NCBI GenBank assembly: GCA_038058095.1
Contig: JBBUBW010000009.1
Span: 1 to 50,042 of the forward strand
Direction of reading: 5' to 3'
From: VMFW01 sp038058095
GTDB taxonomy: Bacteria; Patescibacteriota; Minisyncoccia; UBA6257; 2-01-FULL-56-20
DNA: 50,042 nt
Below, one piece after another: positions 38,569 to 47,631 of this stretch. The stretch's first letter is position 1; each line of letters opens with the position of its first letter. Made by a program: the position numbers and the translations under genes. The notes beneath the pieces are model-generated. The model saw nothing but the letters and a program-made list of their open reading frames with translations. It made no database searches and had not been told where the DNA came from.

Positions 38569-38699
38569 AAAGTTACCGCGGTGAATTGATTTCAAGAACT
38601 TCTCTCGAGTAATCCCTGCAGTCCTATCTCGGCGTTCTTTCTCACGGCAATACTTTCAAATTACGCGAGAGTATTCTTAATGAATTCTGGTTTAGTTGA
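38565..38699 (+). pseudogene. Out-of-frame 3' end of the DGR reverse transcriptase
   Basis: In the -1 frame the sequence continues L-K-S-Y-R-G-E-L-I-S-R-T-S-L-E, then TAA at 38610-38612, then S-L-Q-S-Y-L-G-V-L-S-H and E-F-W-F-S before TGA. This is the standard DGR-RT C-terminus (L-x-Q-S-L-Q-S-Y-L-G-V-L-S-H), where the TAA replaces the expected CAA/CAG Gln. Thus the end is broken twice: once by frame and once by a nonsense codon. Confidence 0.82.
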
Positions 38700-38753
38700 G
38701 GTTCGGTTCGTTTTAATGTAGTAAGTTATCAGTCGTAAGTTATTAGTTAAAAG

Positions 38754-40481
38754 TTACTTCAACACCCTCACCGTTTTAAGATTCCACTTATAACTCTCCT
38801 TAAACCTATCCGCCGGGTCAGTTACTAGTTTTCCTTGAATTCCCTTTAAATCATTCTCCGCCACCAACACGTAATTAGGCGAGTAAAGGAAAATCGCCGG
38901 ATAGTCTTGAGTAATCAATCCCTGAAGTTGCGCTAAGGTGCTTTCGCGATCTTGCTGCGTTGGATTTTGCCCTAGTTTATCAAGCAACGCGTCCACCGCC
39001 TTATTGCTATAAAGCGACAAATTCAATCCCGGAAAAAATCTTTCCGTTGAGCGCCAGAATGGAGTTAAATCCAAATCATCTCCCAAGAAATTTCCATAAA
39101 GCAACATTTCATAATCCCGGTTTTTAATAATATTATCGAGCGCGTCGCCTTCCGGCACTTTAGATATGTTTACCTTAAAACCAATTCCTTCCCACGTCGC
39201 CTTAAGTTTGTCGGCTGTCGCCGTCAAAAACGGAATCTCGGGCACCGTCAAATTTATTTCTAAATTAACTTTTGTTTTGTTGATAGTTTTCTGCCTCACT
39301 CCCGGAAGCGAGTTATCGGTTCCCGAACCATCGCTTAAATTCCATCCCGACGCCTCAAGAACCCGAATCGCCTCGTCTTTATCTTGAGCTACTAAACTAT
39401 CACTTCCTACGCCCTGAACTACCGGTCCACTCACGACTTGTCCATCTCCTCCCAAAACTTCTTTAACCAGCGCTTCTCGCGGAGTCGAAAGGCTCATCGC
39501 TTTTCTTACCGCGATATCTTTAAGAATCGTATTCTTCGATTGGTTTATAAAAACGGCGTAATAGTTTGGAGAAGGGAATGACAATTTCTCGAAAGGCCGT
39601 TTTATTTTCTCCACCTCTTGCGGATCCAGCCCGCCAGCTCCGCCAATCATTCCGCGGTTAAAAGCGGCCACTAAGTTTTCTTTATCCTGATAAAATTTAA
39701 AACTTATATTTTCTATTAAAGCCGCTTCGCCTGGATAATCCGGATTGATTTCCAGTTCGTAGCGAGTGATAAATCCTCGCCGGTCTTTATCGTAATTTTT
39801 GAAGCGGTAGAAACCGCTTCCCACTGGGCTTAAATTGTAGTCCGAAAGGCGCCAATTGATTGGCGGAACATCGTTAAAAATATGTTTTGGCAACAAGTAA
39901 AGATTTTTTATCTCGTGCTCTAAAGCCGACGTCCACTCCGTACTGAAATTCAGACTTTCTCCTTGGGCTTTAGCCCTCTGAATTTCTAGTATCGGGGCCG
40001 TCCCGGGTGCTCTTAACTGAACCTCCAATTCGCTCATTCGCTCCGCTCCCACGCCTCTCCATTTCGAGATAAGAGGGGATTGAGCACTTTCGTCTTGGAT
40101 TTTTTGGATAGTGAAAACCACGTCGTCGCTTGTAAGCGGCTTCCCGTCCGTCCAAACCAAACCTTCCTTAAGGCGCACTTTCCAGAAAAGCCCGCTTTTA
40201 TCCAATTCAATTTGGCTGGCTAAGTCCTCTAGTTTCGCGAAAACCAATCGCACCAAAGATTTATCGACATCACTCGCAGCCGAAACGGGATTTACGGCAG
40301 ACGGCTGGCCGATGAACCCTTCTATATATTCTCCGCCTCGAGTCGGCATCGCTTTAGTCGCGCCCCTAACTACCACAATTATTAAAACCAAGCCGGAGAC
40401 GATTACCAGCGCTGCTGCCGCCAAAAATATTTTTCGTTCCTTATCGGAAAATGCGAGAAAAATTTTCTTTAGTTTATCCAC
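38754..40481 (-). CDS. ABC-type peptide-binding protein (SBP family 5)
   Basis: 575 residues with one N-terminal membrane anchor (about 20-41). Matches the family-5 solute-binding proteins: L-V-F-A-K-L-E-D-L-A, then W-T-D-G-K-P-L-T-S-D-D-V-V-F-T and a final Y-S-P-N-Y-V-L-V. Such proteins bind peptides or other small molecules on the outside for uptake by an ABC transporter. No transporter subunits are next to it, so the partner is not in this window. The two small membrane genes upstream share its direction. Confidence 0.85.
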   Translation of the reverse strand: MDKLKKIFLAFSDKERKIFLAAAALVIVSGLVLIIVVVRGATKAMPTRGGEYIEGFIGQPSAVNPVSAASDVDKSLVRLVFAKLEDLASQIELDKSGLFWKVRLKEGLVWTDGKPLTSDDVVFTIQKIQDESAQSPLISKWRGVGAERMSELEVQLRAPGTAPILEIQRAKAQGESLNFSTEWTSALEHEIKNLYLLPKHIFNDVPPINWRLSDYNLSPVGSGFYRFKNYDKDRRGFITRYELEINPDYPGEAALIENISFKFYQDKENLVAAFNRGMIGGAGGLDPQEVEKIKRPFEKLSFPSPNYYAVFINQSKNTILKDIAVRKAMSLSTPREALVKEVLGGDGQVVSGPVVQGVGSDSLVAQDKDEAIRVLEASGWNLSDGSGTDNSLPGVRQKTINKTKVNLEINLTVPEIPFLTATADKLKATWEGIGFKVNISKVPEGDALDNIIKNRDYEMLLYGNFLGDDLDLTPFWRSTERFFPGLNLSLYSNKAVDALLDKLGQNPTQQDRESTLAQLQGLITQDYPAIFLYSPNYVLVAENDLKGIQGKLVTDPADRFKESYKWNLKTVRVLK

Positions 40482-40516
40482 GTTTCAAATTCGTCAAAGC
40501 TAGCGCTCTTAGTTTA

Positions 40517-40729
40517 TTAACTTAAAAAATTATAAATCGCCAAAGCCACAAAAACCACCGCCAAAACAATCGTTCCCCTGAAAATCATTTTTTCCATTCC
40601 CCTCCGTGTTTGGTAAAATCCCATTCCCTCTCCACCAAAAATTCCCGAAAGTCCCGCTGACCTCTCTTGAAGTAGAATTAAAACCACTAGCGCCGCTGCC
40701 ACCACAATTTGAGCGATAAGTAGAATCAT
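40517..40729 (-). CDS. secG: Protein translocase subunit SecG
   Basis: 70 residues with two membrane helices. I-V-A-A-A-L-V-V-L-I-L-L-Q is the first helix of SecG, and the G-L-S-G-I-F-G-G-E linker is its conserved loop. It helps SecYE-SecA drive protein export. The ATG overlaps the upstream membrane-protein stop by 4 bp. Length and topology fit. Confidence 0.85.
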   Translation of the reverse strand: MILLIAQIVVAAALVVLILLQERSAGLSGIFGGEGMGFYQTRRGMEKMIFRGTIVLAVVFVALAIYNFLS

Positions 40730-41082
40730 GATTTTTTAAATATTAAATGAATGAAGAAATTCACAAACCCGATAATCACCGCCGCGTAAAGCAGCGTCAG
40801 AACCCCATCAATACTAAGGTTTTTTGAAAAACTGTCAAGAATATAGAGTAAAAGCATATTAACCACAATCAGCCCTAGCCCTAAAGTGAAAATAATGACC
40901 GGCCCCAAAATTAATTTTAGAACCGGCTTCAAAATAAAATTAAGCAAAGCGAAAATCGCTGCGAGTACCAAAGTTTGGCCGAACCCGCCCAAAATCTGAA
41001 ATTTCGGGAAAAAATAAGCTATTCCCGTAAAAGCCGCCGCATTTAGGAGGATAATAACCGCCGTTTTTAGTATCCACTTCAC
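40726..41082 (-). CDS. Four-helix membrane protein (phage-holin-family IV type)
   Basis: 118 residues with four predicted membrane helices. A-L-L-N-F-I-L-K-P-V-L-K-L-I matches the conserved L-N-x-x-x-K-P motif between helices 2 and 3 in the mycobacterial-type four-TM holin superfamily. The function in bacteria is not known; the holin name does not imply lysis. It overlaps secG by 4 bp. Confidence 0.78.
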   Translation of the reverse strand: MKWILKTAVIILLNAAAFTGIAYFFPKFQILGGFGQTLVLAAIFALLNFILKPVLKLILGPVIIFTLGLGLIVVNMLLLYILDSFSKNLSIDGVLTLLYAAVIIGFVNFFIHLIFKKS

Positions 41083-41112
41083 TCTTCTATTATAACCCTA
41101 GTTTCCAAAAAC

Positions 41113-42642
41113 TTAAATTATTTCATGAAGTAAGCTTCTCCCCGTCATCTCTGCCGGTTTTTGGATTTTCATCAGTTCAAGAATTGTGGGTGCCACATCG
41201 CAAAGCACTCCAATCGTTTCCGAATCCAAACTTTGCCAGTTCACAAATTTTTTATTTCTAAGTTCGGAAACCACCAAATAAAGCGGGACCGGATTGGGAT
41301 CGTGCTGTGTTTCCGGCGCGCCGGTAAATGGATTAACCATCTGCTCAATATTTCCGTGATCCGAGGTGATAATCAACATCGTATCCGTCGCCAGTACAGT
41401 TTTTATCACTCTCCCGATTTGAGCATCAATCGCTTTAACCGTTTCGAGCGCCGCCTGGTAATCGCCGGTGTGGGCAATCGTGTCCGGATTGGCGTAGTTA
41501 ACTAAAATAAAATCAAAAGCTCGGTTTTCCAATGCTTCGACAACTCGGTCCGTAATCGCCGCCGCCATCATCTCCGGGTGTTCTTCTGGGTGAGGTGTCT
41601 TAACCGAAGGCACAAAAACTCGGTATTCATTTTTAAAAGGTGTCTCTATGTAGCCGTTGAAAAAATAAGTCACGTGGGCGTATTTGTAACTTTCCGCTAA
41701 TCGCAATTGAGTTTTACCCGCGTCACTTATCGCTTTACCCAAAGGAATTTCAATCTTCTCTGGCGGAAAAGCCACCGGTACCGTAAACGCGTCTTCGTAT
41801 TGTGTCATTGTGGAAACGTACAAATTTTGGAATTTTTTAGTCGGGAACTTGTCGAAATCTTTAATAATAAAAGATTCCGCTATCTGCCGGATGCTGTCTT
41901 CTCTGAAGTTGAAAAAAATCACTCCATCGCCGTCTTTAATGAATCCATTTTCTCGAAAAACTATCGGTGGCACAAATTCTTCGTTTAAATTTTTCTGGTA
42001 AGTTTCTTGGATGATCGGCGTCGCGTCTGAAACCAAAGGCGCCCCCGGCCCGGTCATAGTTTCGTATGCCCTCTCCGTCAGTTTCCAGTTCTTTTCTCTA
42101 TCCATTCCGTAATACCGGCCCATCAGCGTTACTAATTTGTCGTGCGGTATTTTTTCGAGCACCTTCTCTAACCTGAAAGGGGTGCCATCTTTTCCGTCGG
42201 AGAAAAGATGCATCTTCACTTCGATATTTTCTTTCTTCCCCATCTCCACTAACGCCAGAAGATGTTCGAGGCAGGCATGAACCGTTCCCTCGGTTAAAAG
42301 CCCAATCAAATTTACCGCTCCACTATTGGTTCGCGCATGCGTAAAGGCGTCTTTCAAAGCTTTATTCTCAAAAAAACTCCCGTCTTTTATTGATAATGTA
42401 ATTCTCGGAAAATATTGGTAAATAACTTTTCCTGCTCCAAGCGTAAGGTGGCCCACTTCGCTATTACCCACCTCTCCCCACGGTAACCCAACGCTAATTC
42501 CCGAGGCCTGCAGGCTCGTTACCGGGAAATTCTCTTCCATCCACTTGAAGCTCTCTGGCTGGACCGCATGGACTGGATTTGTCTCATTTTTTTGGCCCAA
42601 TCCCCAGCCGTCCAAAATTATAAGCAACATTGTCCGTCGCAT
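41113..42642 (-). CDS. gpmI: 2,3-bisphosphoglycerate-independent phosphoglycerate mutase
   Basis: 509 residues, normal for GpmI. L-I-I-L-D-G-W-G begins the alkaline-phosphatase-like metal core. V-G-N-S-E-V-G-H carries the Ser phosphorylated in the catalytic cycle. D-G-K-D-G-T-P and I-T-S-D-H-G-N bind the two Mn ions. It interconverts 3- and 2-phosphoglycerate in lower glycolysis. Start at M-R-R-T-M-L-L; an ATG four codons later is also possible and no Shine-Dalgarno helps to choose. Confidence 0.95.
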   Translation of the reverse strand: MRRTMLLIILDGWGLGQKNETNPVHAVQPESFKWMEENFPVTSLQASGISVGLPWGEVGNSEVGHLTLGAGKVIYQYFPRITLSIKDGSFFENKALKDAFTHARTNSGAVNLIGLLTEGTVHACLEHLLALVEMGKKENIEVKMHLFSDGKDGTPFRLEKVLEKIPHDKLVTLMGRYYGMDREKNWKLTERAYETMTGPGAPLVSDATPIIQETYQKNLNEEFVPPIVFRENGFIKDGDGVIFFNFREDSIRQIAESFIIKDFDKFPTKKFQNLYVSTMTQYEDAFTVPVAFPPEKIEIPLGKAISDAGKTQLRLAESYKYAHVTYFFNGYIETPFKNEYRVFVPSVKTPHPEEHPEMMAAAITDRVVEALENRAFDFILVNYANPDTIAHTGDYQAALETVKAIDAQIGRVIKTVLATDTMLIITSDHGNIEQMVNPFTGAPETQHDPNPVPLYLVVSELRNKKFVNWQSLDSETIGVLCDVAPTILELMKIQKPAEMTGRSLLHEII

Positions 42643-42940
42643 CGCTCTATTATAAAAGATTTCTTTAATCTTGACTAACCGGACAAAAAGACCTAAACTT
42701 TAAAAGTTACTAATTGTCGCCTTTTTAATCTTTTGGAACCTTGGAAAAGATTTTGCTAGAGAATTTAACCTATAACACTTCGTTTTCGATTAATTAAATC
42801 CTTTTTCGAGGACTAGTTTCGTTCAAAGAATAATTAAGGTGGCTAGTAACTAAAAAGTCACAATTTTTTATTCCTAAAAAATTCAAACCTATTTTTGTGA
42901 ATTAAAATCACAATGAAGAATTTAGGAAAACAACAAATCA
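42643..42940 (+). other. Intergenic region upstream of rny
   Basis: 298 bp without a gene. TTGACT (42673-42678) with a 17-bp spacer to TAAACT (42696-42701) is promoter-like. A short inverted pair TTGTGA/TCACAA lies near 42895-42912. AT-rich otherwise. Confidence 0.4.
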
Positions 42941-44467
42941 ATGTTTACAGGAACATCAGCTCTCGCAGTGGGTGGGTTAATTTTGGGTGGGATTATTGGC
43001 TATTTAGTTCGCCAATTATTCACGTCTCGGGCCGCAAGCTCAATTGAGCAAAAAACTAAGCTCAAACTCGAAGACGCCGAAGAGCGCGCCAAACGAATTA
43101 TTTTGGAATCGGAGAATAAAGCCGCTGATCTTTTGGCGGATACTAGGAAGGAGAGTCGAGAGCAGAAAATCAAACTTGACAGCCTCGAAGAAAGAATTCT
43201 TAAACGCGAGGAAATTTTAGATCGGAAACTTGTAGTTTTATCTTCAGATGAAACCTCTCTCAAATCTAAAACTGAAGAATTAAAGAAAAAAGAAGTAGAC
43301 ATCGCTGGTCTTAGAAATGAAATAGAAACCCGGCTCGAAAAAGTGAGTGGTTTGAGCCGCGGAGAAGCGCTTCAAAAGCTCTTTGCTGAAATCAAGGAAG
43401 CTCAAAGCCAAGAACTCGCTAACCTCCTCCAAAAACTGGATAAAGAGCGGCGCGACGCGGTTGAAAAGAAAACTGCGGAGATTATCACCACTTGCCTCGA
43501 GCGCTACGCACGATCGCAAGTGGCCGAAATTACCACCACCACCTTTCCTTTAGCCGACGAAGAGTTAAAAGGGAAAATCATCGGGCGGGAAGGTAGGAAC
43601 ATTCGAGCACTTGAGCGCGCCACCGGCGTTGAGTTTATTATCGACGAAACTCCCGATAGCGTTGTTATCTCTTCTTTCGATCCGCTCCGCCGTGAAATCG
43701 CCCGCCTCGCTCTCGAGAAACTGATTAAAGACGGTCGCATTCAACCCGCTAAAATTGAAGAAAAAGTTGAAGAAGCCAAACAAGAACTTAACAAACGGAT
43801 TATGGAAGTCGGGGAAGCCGCCGTTATGGAAGTCGGCATTTACGATTTACCCAAAGAAATTATTCAGCTTCTCGGCCGCTTAAATTTCAGAACCAGCTAT
43901 GGCCAAAATGTTTTAATGCATTCGGTTGAGATGGCGCACTTAGCCGGGATGATGGCCTCCGAGCTCGGCTTAAATGTTGAGGTTGCTAAAAGGGGTGCTC
44001 TTTTACACGATATTGGAAAAGCCATCGATCACGAAGTAGAAGGCACTCATATAGAGCTGGGTCGCAAGATTTTGAAGAAATATAATATTCCCGAGGCAGT
44101 CATCGAGGCCATGCAGTCTCATCACGAAGATTATCCTTACGCCATTCCTGAGGCCTATATTGTCACCGCCGTTGACGTCCTTTCTGGTGCCCGCCCTGGA
44201 GCGAGGCGGGATTCGCTCGAGCACTATCTTAAACGCCTCGCTGATTTAGAAAAAATAGCCACCGAATTTCAAGGTGTAAAAAGCGCCTACGCCATTTCAG
44301 CCGGGCGAGAACTTAGGATTTTCGTAACACCCGAAAAAATAGACGACTTCAAAGCCCTAGAGCTAGCCCGAGAAATTGCCAACCGTATCCAATCTGAGTT
44401 AAAATATCCCGGTGAGATCAAAGTCGTTGTGGTAAGAGAAATGCGTGCTGTCGAGTATGCCAAGTAA
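42941..44467 (+). CDS. rny: Ribonuclease Y
   Basis: 508 residues. One N-terminal membrane helix (about 5-25) is followed by a long coiled coil to about residue 190. The KH domain follows, with the G-R-E-G-R-N-I-R GXXG loop. The HD domain shows H-S-V-E-M-A-H and H-D-I-G-K as its metal-binding residues. RNase Y starts mRNA decay at the membrane in many bacteria that lack RNase E. Shine-Dalgarno-like AGGAAA about 13 nt upstream of ATG. It runs towards the glycan genes and probably ends its transcript in the repeat-rich gap. Confidence 0.95.
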   Translation: MFTGTSALAVGGLILGGIIGYLVRQLFTSRAASSIEQKTKLKLEDAEERAKRIILESENKAADLLADTRKESREQKIKLDSLEERILKREEILDRKLVVLSSDETSLKSKTEELKKKEVDIAGLRNEIETRLEKVSGLSRGEALQKLFAEIKEAQSQELANLLQKLDKERRDAVEKKTAEIITTCLERYARSQVAEITTTTFPLADEELKGKIIGREGRNIRALERATGVEFIIDETPDSVVISSFDPLRREIARLALEKLIKDGRIQPAKIEEKVEEAKQELNKRIMEVGEAAVMEVGIYDLPKEIIQLLGRLNFRTSYGQNVLMHSVEMAHLAGMMASELGLNVEVAKRGALLHDIGKAIDHEVEGTHIELGRKILKKYNIPEAVIEAMQSHHEDYPYAIPEAYIVTAVDVLSGARPGARRDSLEHYLKRLADLEKIATEFQGVKSAYAISAGRELRIFVTPEKIDDFKALELAREIANRIQSELKYPGEIKVVVVREMRAVEYAK

Positions 44468-44468
44468 G

Positions 44469-44556
44469 ATAGGTGACAGGTTGAAGGTTTTAGGTTTTAG
44501 AGAGGTTACCTTCTCCCGAGTTACTAGCACCTAACACCTAAAAACTATAACCTAAT
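44469..44556. repeat. Inverted pair of AGGTTTTAGG / CCTAAAAAC-type repeats
   Basis: GGTTGAAGGTTTTAGG (from 44479) and CTAACACCTAAAAACTATAACC (from 44531) form a long imperfect hairpin. The units are those of the tracts at 21297-21809 and 33925. The gap lies between rny and the O-antigen ligase-like gene. Confidence 0.55.
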
Positions 44557-44560
44557 CCAT

Positions 44561-45982
44561 ATGTTGCTTAAACTCTCAAAATTTTGCCTTTATGCCGCCG
44601 TTTTCAGCGTGATAATTGTGGTCACTAACACCTTTTTCCCATTTATCGGTGTTAAGTACTATTTCTTTAGGACTGCAGTCAGTCTCTCTCTTTTATTCTT
44701 CTTCTTATGGTGGGCTTTTGAGGCGGCCAAAGGTGAAGTTCTCGAACGCTTCCGTAAAATTGCGCGGAACCCGCTTTTTATCGCGGTTTCTGTCTTCGTC
44801 TTTTTTTATCTCTTAGCCTCTCTTTTTGCTTACGATTCTCACTCGGCTTTTTGGTCTAATTTTGAAAGAGGAGAGGGAGGATTCCAGATGATCCACTATT
44901 ATCTTTTCTTCCTGCTTTTAAGTCTTATTATTCGCGACAAAAAAGATTGGAAGAGAATTTTTCAACTCTCGATTATTGCCGGGGTCTTAATGATTCTCTA
45001 TGGAGCCCTTGCCCAACTTGGGATTGTAAATGGGCTTATTAGCCCCTACCAAGGAGGGGCGCCTTCTGGTTTTTGGAACCGTTTTACTGAAGCTCGTTTC
45101 CAAGGGTCGCTTGGCAATCCTGCCTATGTGGCGCCCTATCTTATATTCACGATATTTTATACTGCCTATCTTTGGTTTGTGTCTCAAATCAAGAAGCGGT
45201 GGGTCAAACACCTCTCCTATGGTTCTTTATTTTTTTTCCTTCTCTTTTTCTTCTATGTCAGCAAAACCCGGGGAGCTTTAGTGGGTTTAGGTATTGCTAC
45301 TCTGGTTTTTCTAATCTATCTTTTAATATCCTCCCAAAAAGAAACCAAAAAATGGGCCATCTTTGGACTTTCCCTCTCCGCCTTTTTCATAGTTTTAGTC
45401 GCCGTGGTGTCTTTTTATCTTTCTCCGCTTTGCGCAAAATCAAATTGCTCATCTTTCGCGAAAAATTTATCATCAAACCGGCTTCTTACTTTAAGTCTCG
45501 GCAATGAATCTTTCCAAACCCGTCTCTGGACGTGGGGTTCTGCCTGGCAGGGTTTCAAAGAGCGTCCTCTTCTTGGTTGGGGACCGGAAAATTTCAGCAG
45601 TGTTTTTGATAAACATTTTGATCCTCGCCACTACATTGCCGGAACTAACTCGGAAACTTGGTTCGACCGGGCCCACAGCGTTGTCTTTGATTACCTCGCC
45701 GAAACCGGCCTTCTCGGATTCCTAAGTTACCTTGCGATTTTCGTTGTTTTCTATTGGCAATTGTTTAAAAAAATAAAACTTCCTAAACCCGAAAACACAG
45801 AAACTCATCTAGCTGGTTCTTCCCTAAAACCTCTCCTTACCGGCCTTATTATTGTTCTTCCTATTGGATATTTCATTCAAGGATTAGCCCTTTTTGACGT
45901 CCTCCCCATTTACTTGAACCTCTTCCTCTTTCTAGCATTCAGCGTTTACCAATTAAATAAACACTATGAACCAACTCTATAA
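44561..45982 (+). CDS. O-antigen ligase / Wzy-family membrane protein
   Basis: 473 residues, about 11-12 membrane helices. The extracellular loop before residue 370 carries R-L-W-T-W-G-S-A-W-Q-G-F and L-L-G-W-G-P-E-N-F, the Wzy_C signature of O-antigen ligases and polymerases, which join glycan units or attach glycan to a carrier or protein on the outer face of the membrane. It overlaps the TPR gene downstream by 17 bp, as expected for a fused or paired ligase. The acceptor in this organism is unknown. Confidence 0.82.
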   Translation: MLLKLSKFCLYAAVFSVIIVVTNTFFPFIGVKYYFFRTAVSLSLLFFFLWWAFEAAKGEVLERFRKIARNPLFIAVSVFVFFYLLASLFAYDSHSAFWSNFERGEGGFQMIHYYLFFLLLSLIIRDKKDWKRIFQLSIIAGVLMILYGALAQLGIVNGLISPYQGGAPSGFWNRFTEARFQGSLGNPAYVAPYLIFTIFYTAYLWFVSQIKKRWVKHLSYGSLFFFLLFFFYVSKTRGALVGLGIATLVFLIYLLISSQKETKKWAIFGLSLSAFFIVLVAVVSFYLSPLCAKSNCSSFAKNLSSNRLLTLSLGNESFQTRLWTWGSAWQGFKERPLLGWGPENFSSVFDKHFDPRHYIAGTNSETWFDRAHSVVFDYLAETGLLGFLSYLAIFVVFYWQLFKKIKLPKPENTETHLAGSSLKPLLTGLIIVLPIGYFIQGLALFDVLPIYLNLFLFLAFSVYQLNKHYEPTL

Positions 45983-46595
45983 AAAAATTATTGCCATCGC
46001 GGCTAGCGGTCTCTTAGTTTTTTCCGTCTATTTTGGTTCTTTTTTGCCGTTAAGGAAATCTCAAGCTTTTATTAATACCATGCGTAACTTAAACAACTCG
46101 CCATCTTTAGATGAATTTAAAAAAGCAATTTCGGTTCCACTTGACCTGCCTTCTCCAATCGGGCAGGAAGAATTAGTCCGGCAAGCTGCGAGCGTGGTTA
46201 TGAATGTTATTAATCAGCCCAACGCTAATTCCTCAGTTGTTGACGATCTTTTAAGCTATGTTAGCCGTTATTACGAACCCATTATTAGTAATGGTACCGG
46301 TATGAGCTTTGGCCAAAATCTTTATATTCTCGGGTCAATGAACGAAATTGCTTTTGTAAAAACCAATCAACCTAAATATCTCGAAGCCGCTAAAAAATAC
46401 TACCTGAAAAGTTTTGAGCTTGGTCCAAAGCGTCCCCAGCCGCTCTTCGGTCTGTTTGATATTTATCGGATGGAAGGCAATGTCGAACAAGTTAAAGCCA
46501 TTGCCGGCCAGATTCTTTCTCAGTGGCCGAATGAAGACCGAACCCGCAAAGCTCTCTCCGAGTTTTTGGACCGAGGGTTGACTAAAAAGAAATAG
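45966..46595 (+). CDS. Membrane-anchored TPR-like protein paired with the ligase
   Basis: 209 residues. One N-terminal membrane helix (about 8-28). The outer part is α-helical with a TPR-like repeat (K-Y-L-E-A-A-K-K-Y-Y-L-K-S-F-E-L-G-P-K-R-P) followed by Q-V-K-A-I-A-G-Q-I-L-S-Q-W-P. Some O-antigen ligases carry a C-terminal TPR domain, and here the same part is a separate gene overlapping the ligase by 17 bp, so it probably works with it as an acceptor-binding partner. Confidence 0.7.
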   Translation: MNQLYKKIIAIAASGLLVFSVYFGSFLPLRKSQAFINTMRNLNNSPSLDEFKKAISVPLDLPSPIGQEELVRQAASVVMNVINQPNANSSVVDDLLSYVSRYYEPIISNGTGMSFGQNLYILGSMNEIAFVKTNQPKYLEAAKKYYLKSFELGPKRPQPLFGLFDIYRMEGNVEQVKAIAGQILSQWPNEDRTRKALSEFLDRGLTKKK

Positions 46596-46612
46596 AATGA
46601 TAGAAAGTTACT

Positions 46613-47623
46613 ATGCCCAAAGCGCTTATCACAGGTGTCACCGGCCAAGACGGTTCTTATTTAACCGAATTTCTTCTTTCTAAAGGATATGAAGTGCACG
46701 GCATTATTCGCCGTGCCTCAACTCTTAATACCTCTCGCATTGATCATATCTACCAAGACCCCCACGAAAAAAACTATCGTTTAGCCCTTCATTTTGGCGA
46801 TTTGTCTGACGCGAACACGATCCGTAAGTTAATCTATAAAGTTCAACCCGAAGAAATTTACAATCTCGGCGCCCAATCGCATGTTCGGGTCAGTTTCGAT
46901 ATTCCCGAATATACCGCCAATATCGCGGGGTTAGGCACTTTAAGATTGCTCGAAGCCATTAAAGATTACGAGGAGGACACTAACCACAAAGTTAAATTCT
47001 ACCAAGCCTCTTCCTCGGAAATGTTTGGCGCCACTCCTCCTCCTCAAAGTGAAGCCACTCCCTTCTATCCTCGCAGTCCTTATGCCTGTGCCAAAGTTTT
47101 CGCCTATCACACGACTAGAAATTATCGCGAGGCCCATAATCTTTTCGCCGTAAACGGCATTCTTTTTAATCATGAGTCGGAACGGCGTGGAGAAACTTTC
47201 GTCACCAAAAAAATCACTCGGGGGATTGCTAGGATTTTAACCGGGATAGATAAAAAGCTGTATCTTGGCAATCTAAATGCTAAACGCGACTGGGGCTACG
47301 CTCCGGAATATGTCGAAGCTATGTGGAAAATGCTGCAGCAACCTACTCCCGAAGACTACGTTATTGGCACCGGCGAAAGCCATAGCGTCAAAGAATTTGT
47401 TGAAACCGCGTTTGAGCTCGCCGGTCTTAACTGGAGGGACTATATTGAAATCGACCCCAAATATTATCGCCCCACCGAAGTTGAAAGTTTAGTTGCCGAT
47501 ACTAAAAAAGCCAAGGAAAAACTTGGCTGGGAAGCTAAAACTAAATTTAAAGACTTAATCGCGAGAATGCTCAAACACGACTTAGAAAGCCACGGCCTAA
47601 AAGAAAAAGCTAGTCAAATTTGA
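46613..47623 (+). CDS. gmd: GDP-mannose 4,6-dehydratase
   Basis: 336 residues, extended SDR family. The NADP-binding T-G-V-T-G-Q-D-G-S-Y-L is at 8-18. S-S-S-E-M-F-G and Y-P-R-S-P-Y-A-C-A-K hold the catalytic Ser/Thr-Glu and Tyr-x3-Lys. R-R-G-E-T-F-V-T-R-K-type substrate loop is present as E-R-R-G-E-T-F-V-T-K-K. It turns GDP-mannose into GDP-4-keto-6-deoxymannose, the precursor of GDP-fucose and GDP-rhamnose. The reductases that use the product follow 470-1400 bp downstream. Confidence 0.95.
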   Translation: MPKALITGVTGQDGSYLTEFLLSKGYEVHGIIRRASTLNTSRIDHIYQDPHEKNYRLALHFGDLSDANTIRKLIYKVQPEEIYNLGAQSHVRVSFDIPEYTANIAGLGTLRLLEAIKDYEEDTNHKVKFYQASSSEMFGATPPPQSEATPFYPRSPYACAKVFAYHTTRNYREAHNLFAVNGILFNHESERRGETFVTKKITRGIARILTGIDKKLYLGNLNAKRDWGYAPEYVEAMWKMLQQPTPEDYVIGTGESHSVKEFVETAFELAGLNWRDYIEIDPKYYRPTEVESLVADTKKAKEKLGWEAKTKFKDLIARMLKHDLESHGLKEKASQI

Positions 47624-47631
47624 TCTAAACA

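Larger units (their letters stand above)
34623..38699 (+). mobile_element. Diversity-generating retroelement (DGR) cassette
   Basis: The whole cassette runs as promoter, leader, target gene 1 with VR1, promoter, leader, target gene 2 with VR2, template repeat, antisense avd and reverse transcriptase. DGRs copy the TR RNA into cDNA with errors at adenines and use it to replace the VR of a target gene. Evidence is the TR/VR pairing with adenine-biased differences, the I-G-N-L-T-S-Q motif of the RT, and the Avd-like protein. See the individual entries. Confidence 0.92.

Noticed and set aside
38559..38612. Alternative genetic code or suppressed stop to explain the RT end
   Set aside because: The stops are TAA, which ends many other genes here, and UGA also serves as stop (for example yidC). 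Recoding of TAA is not supported.
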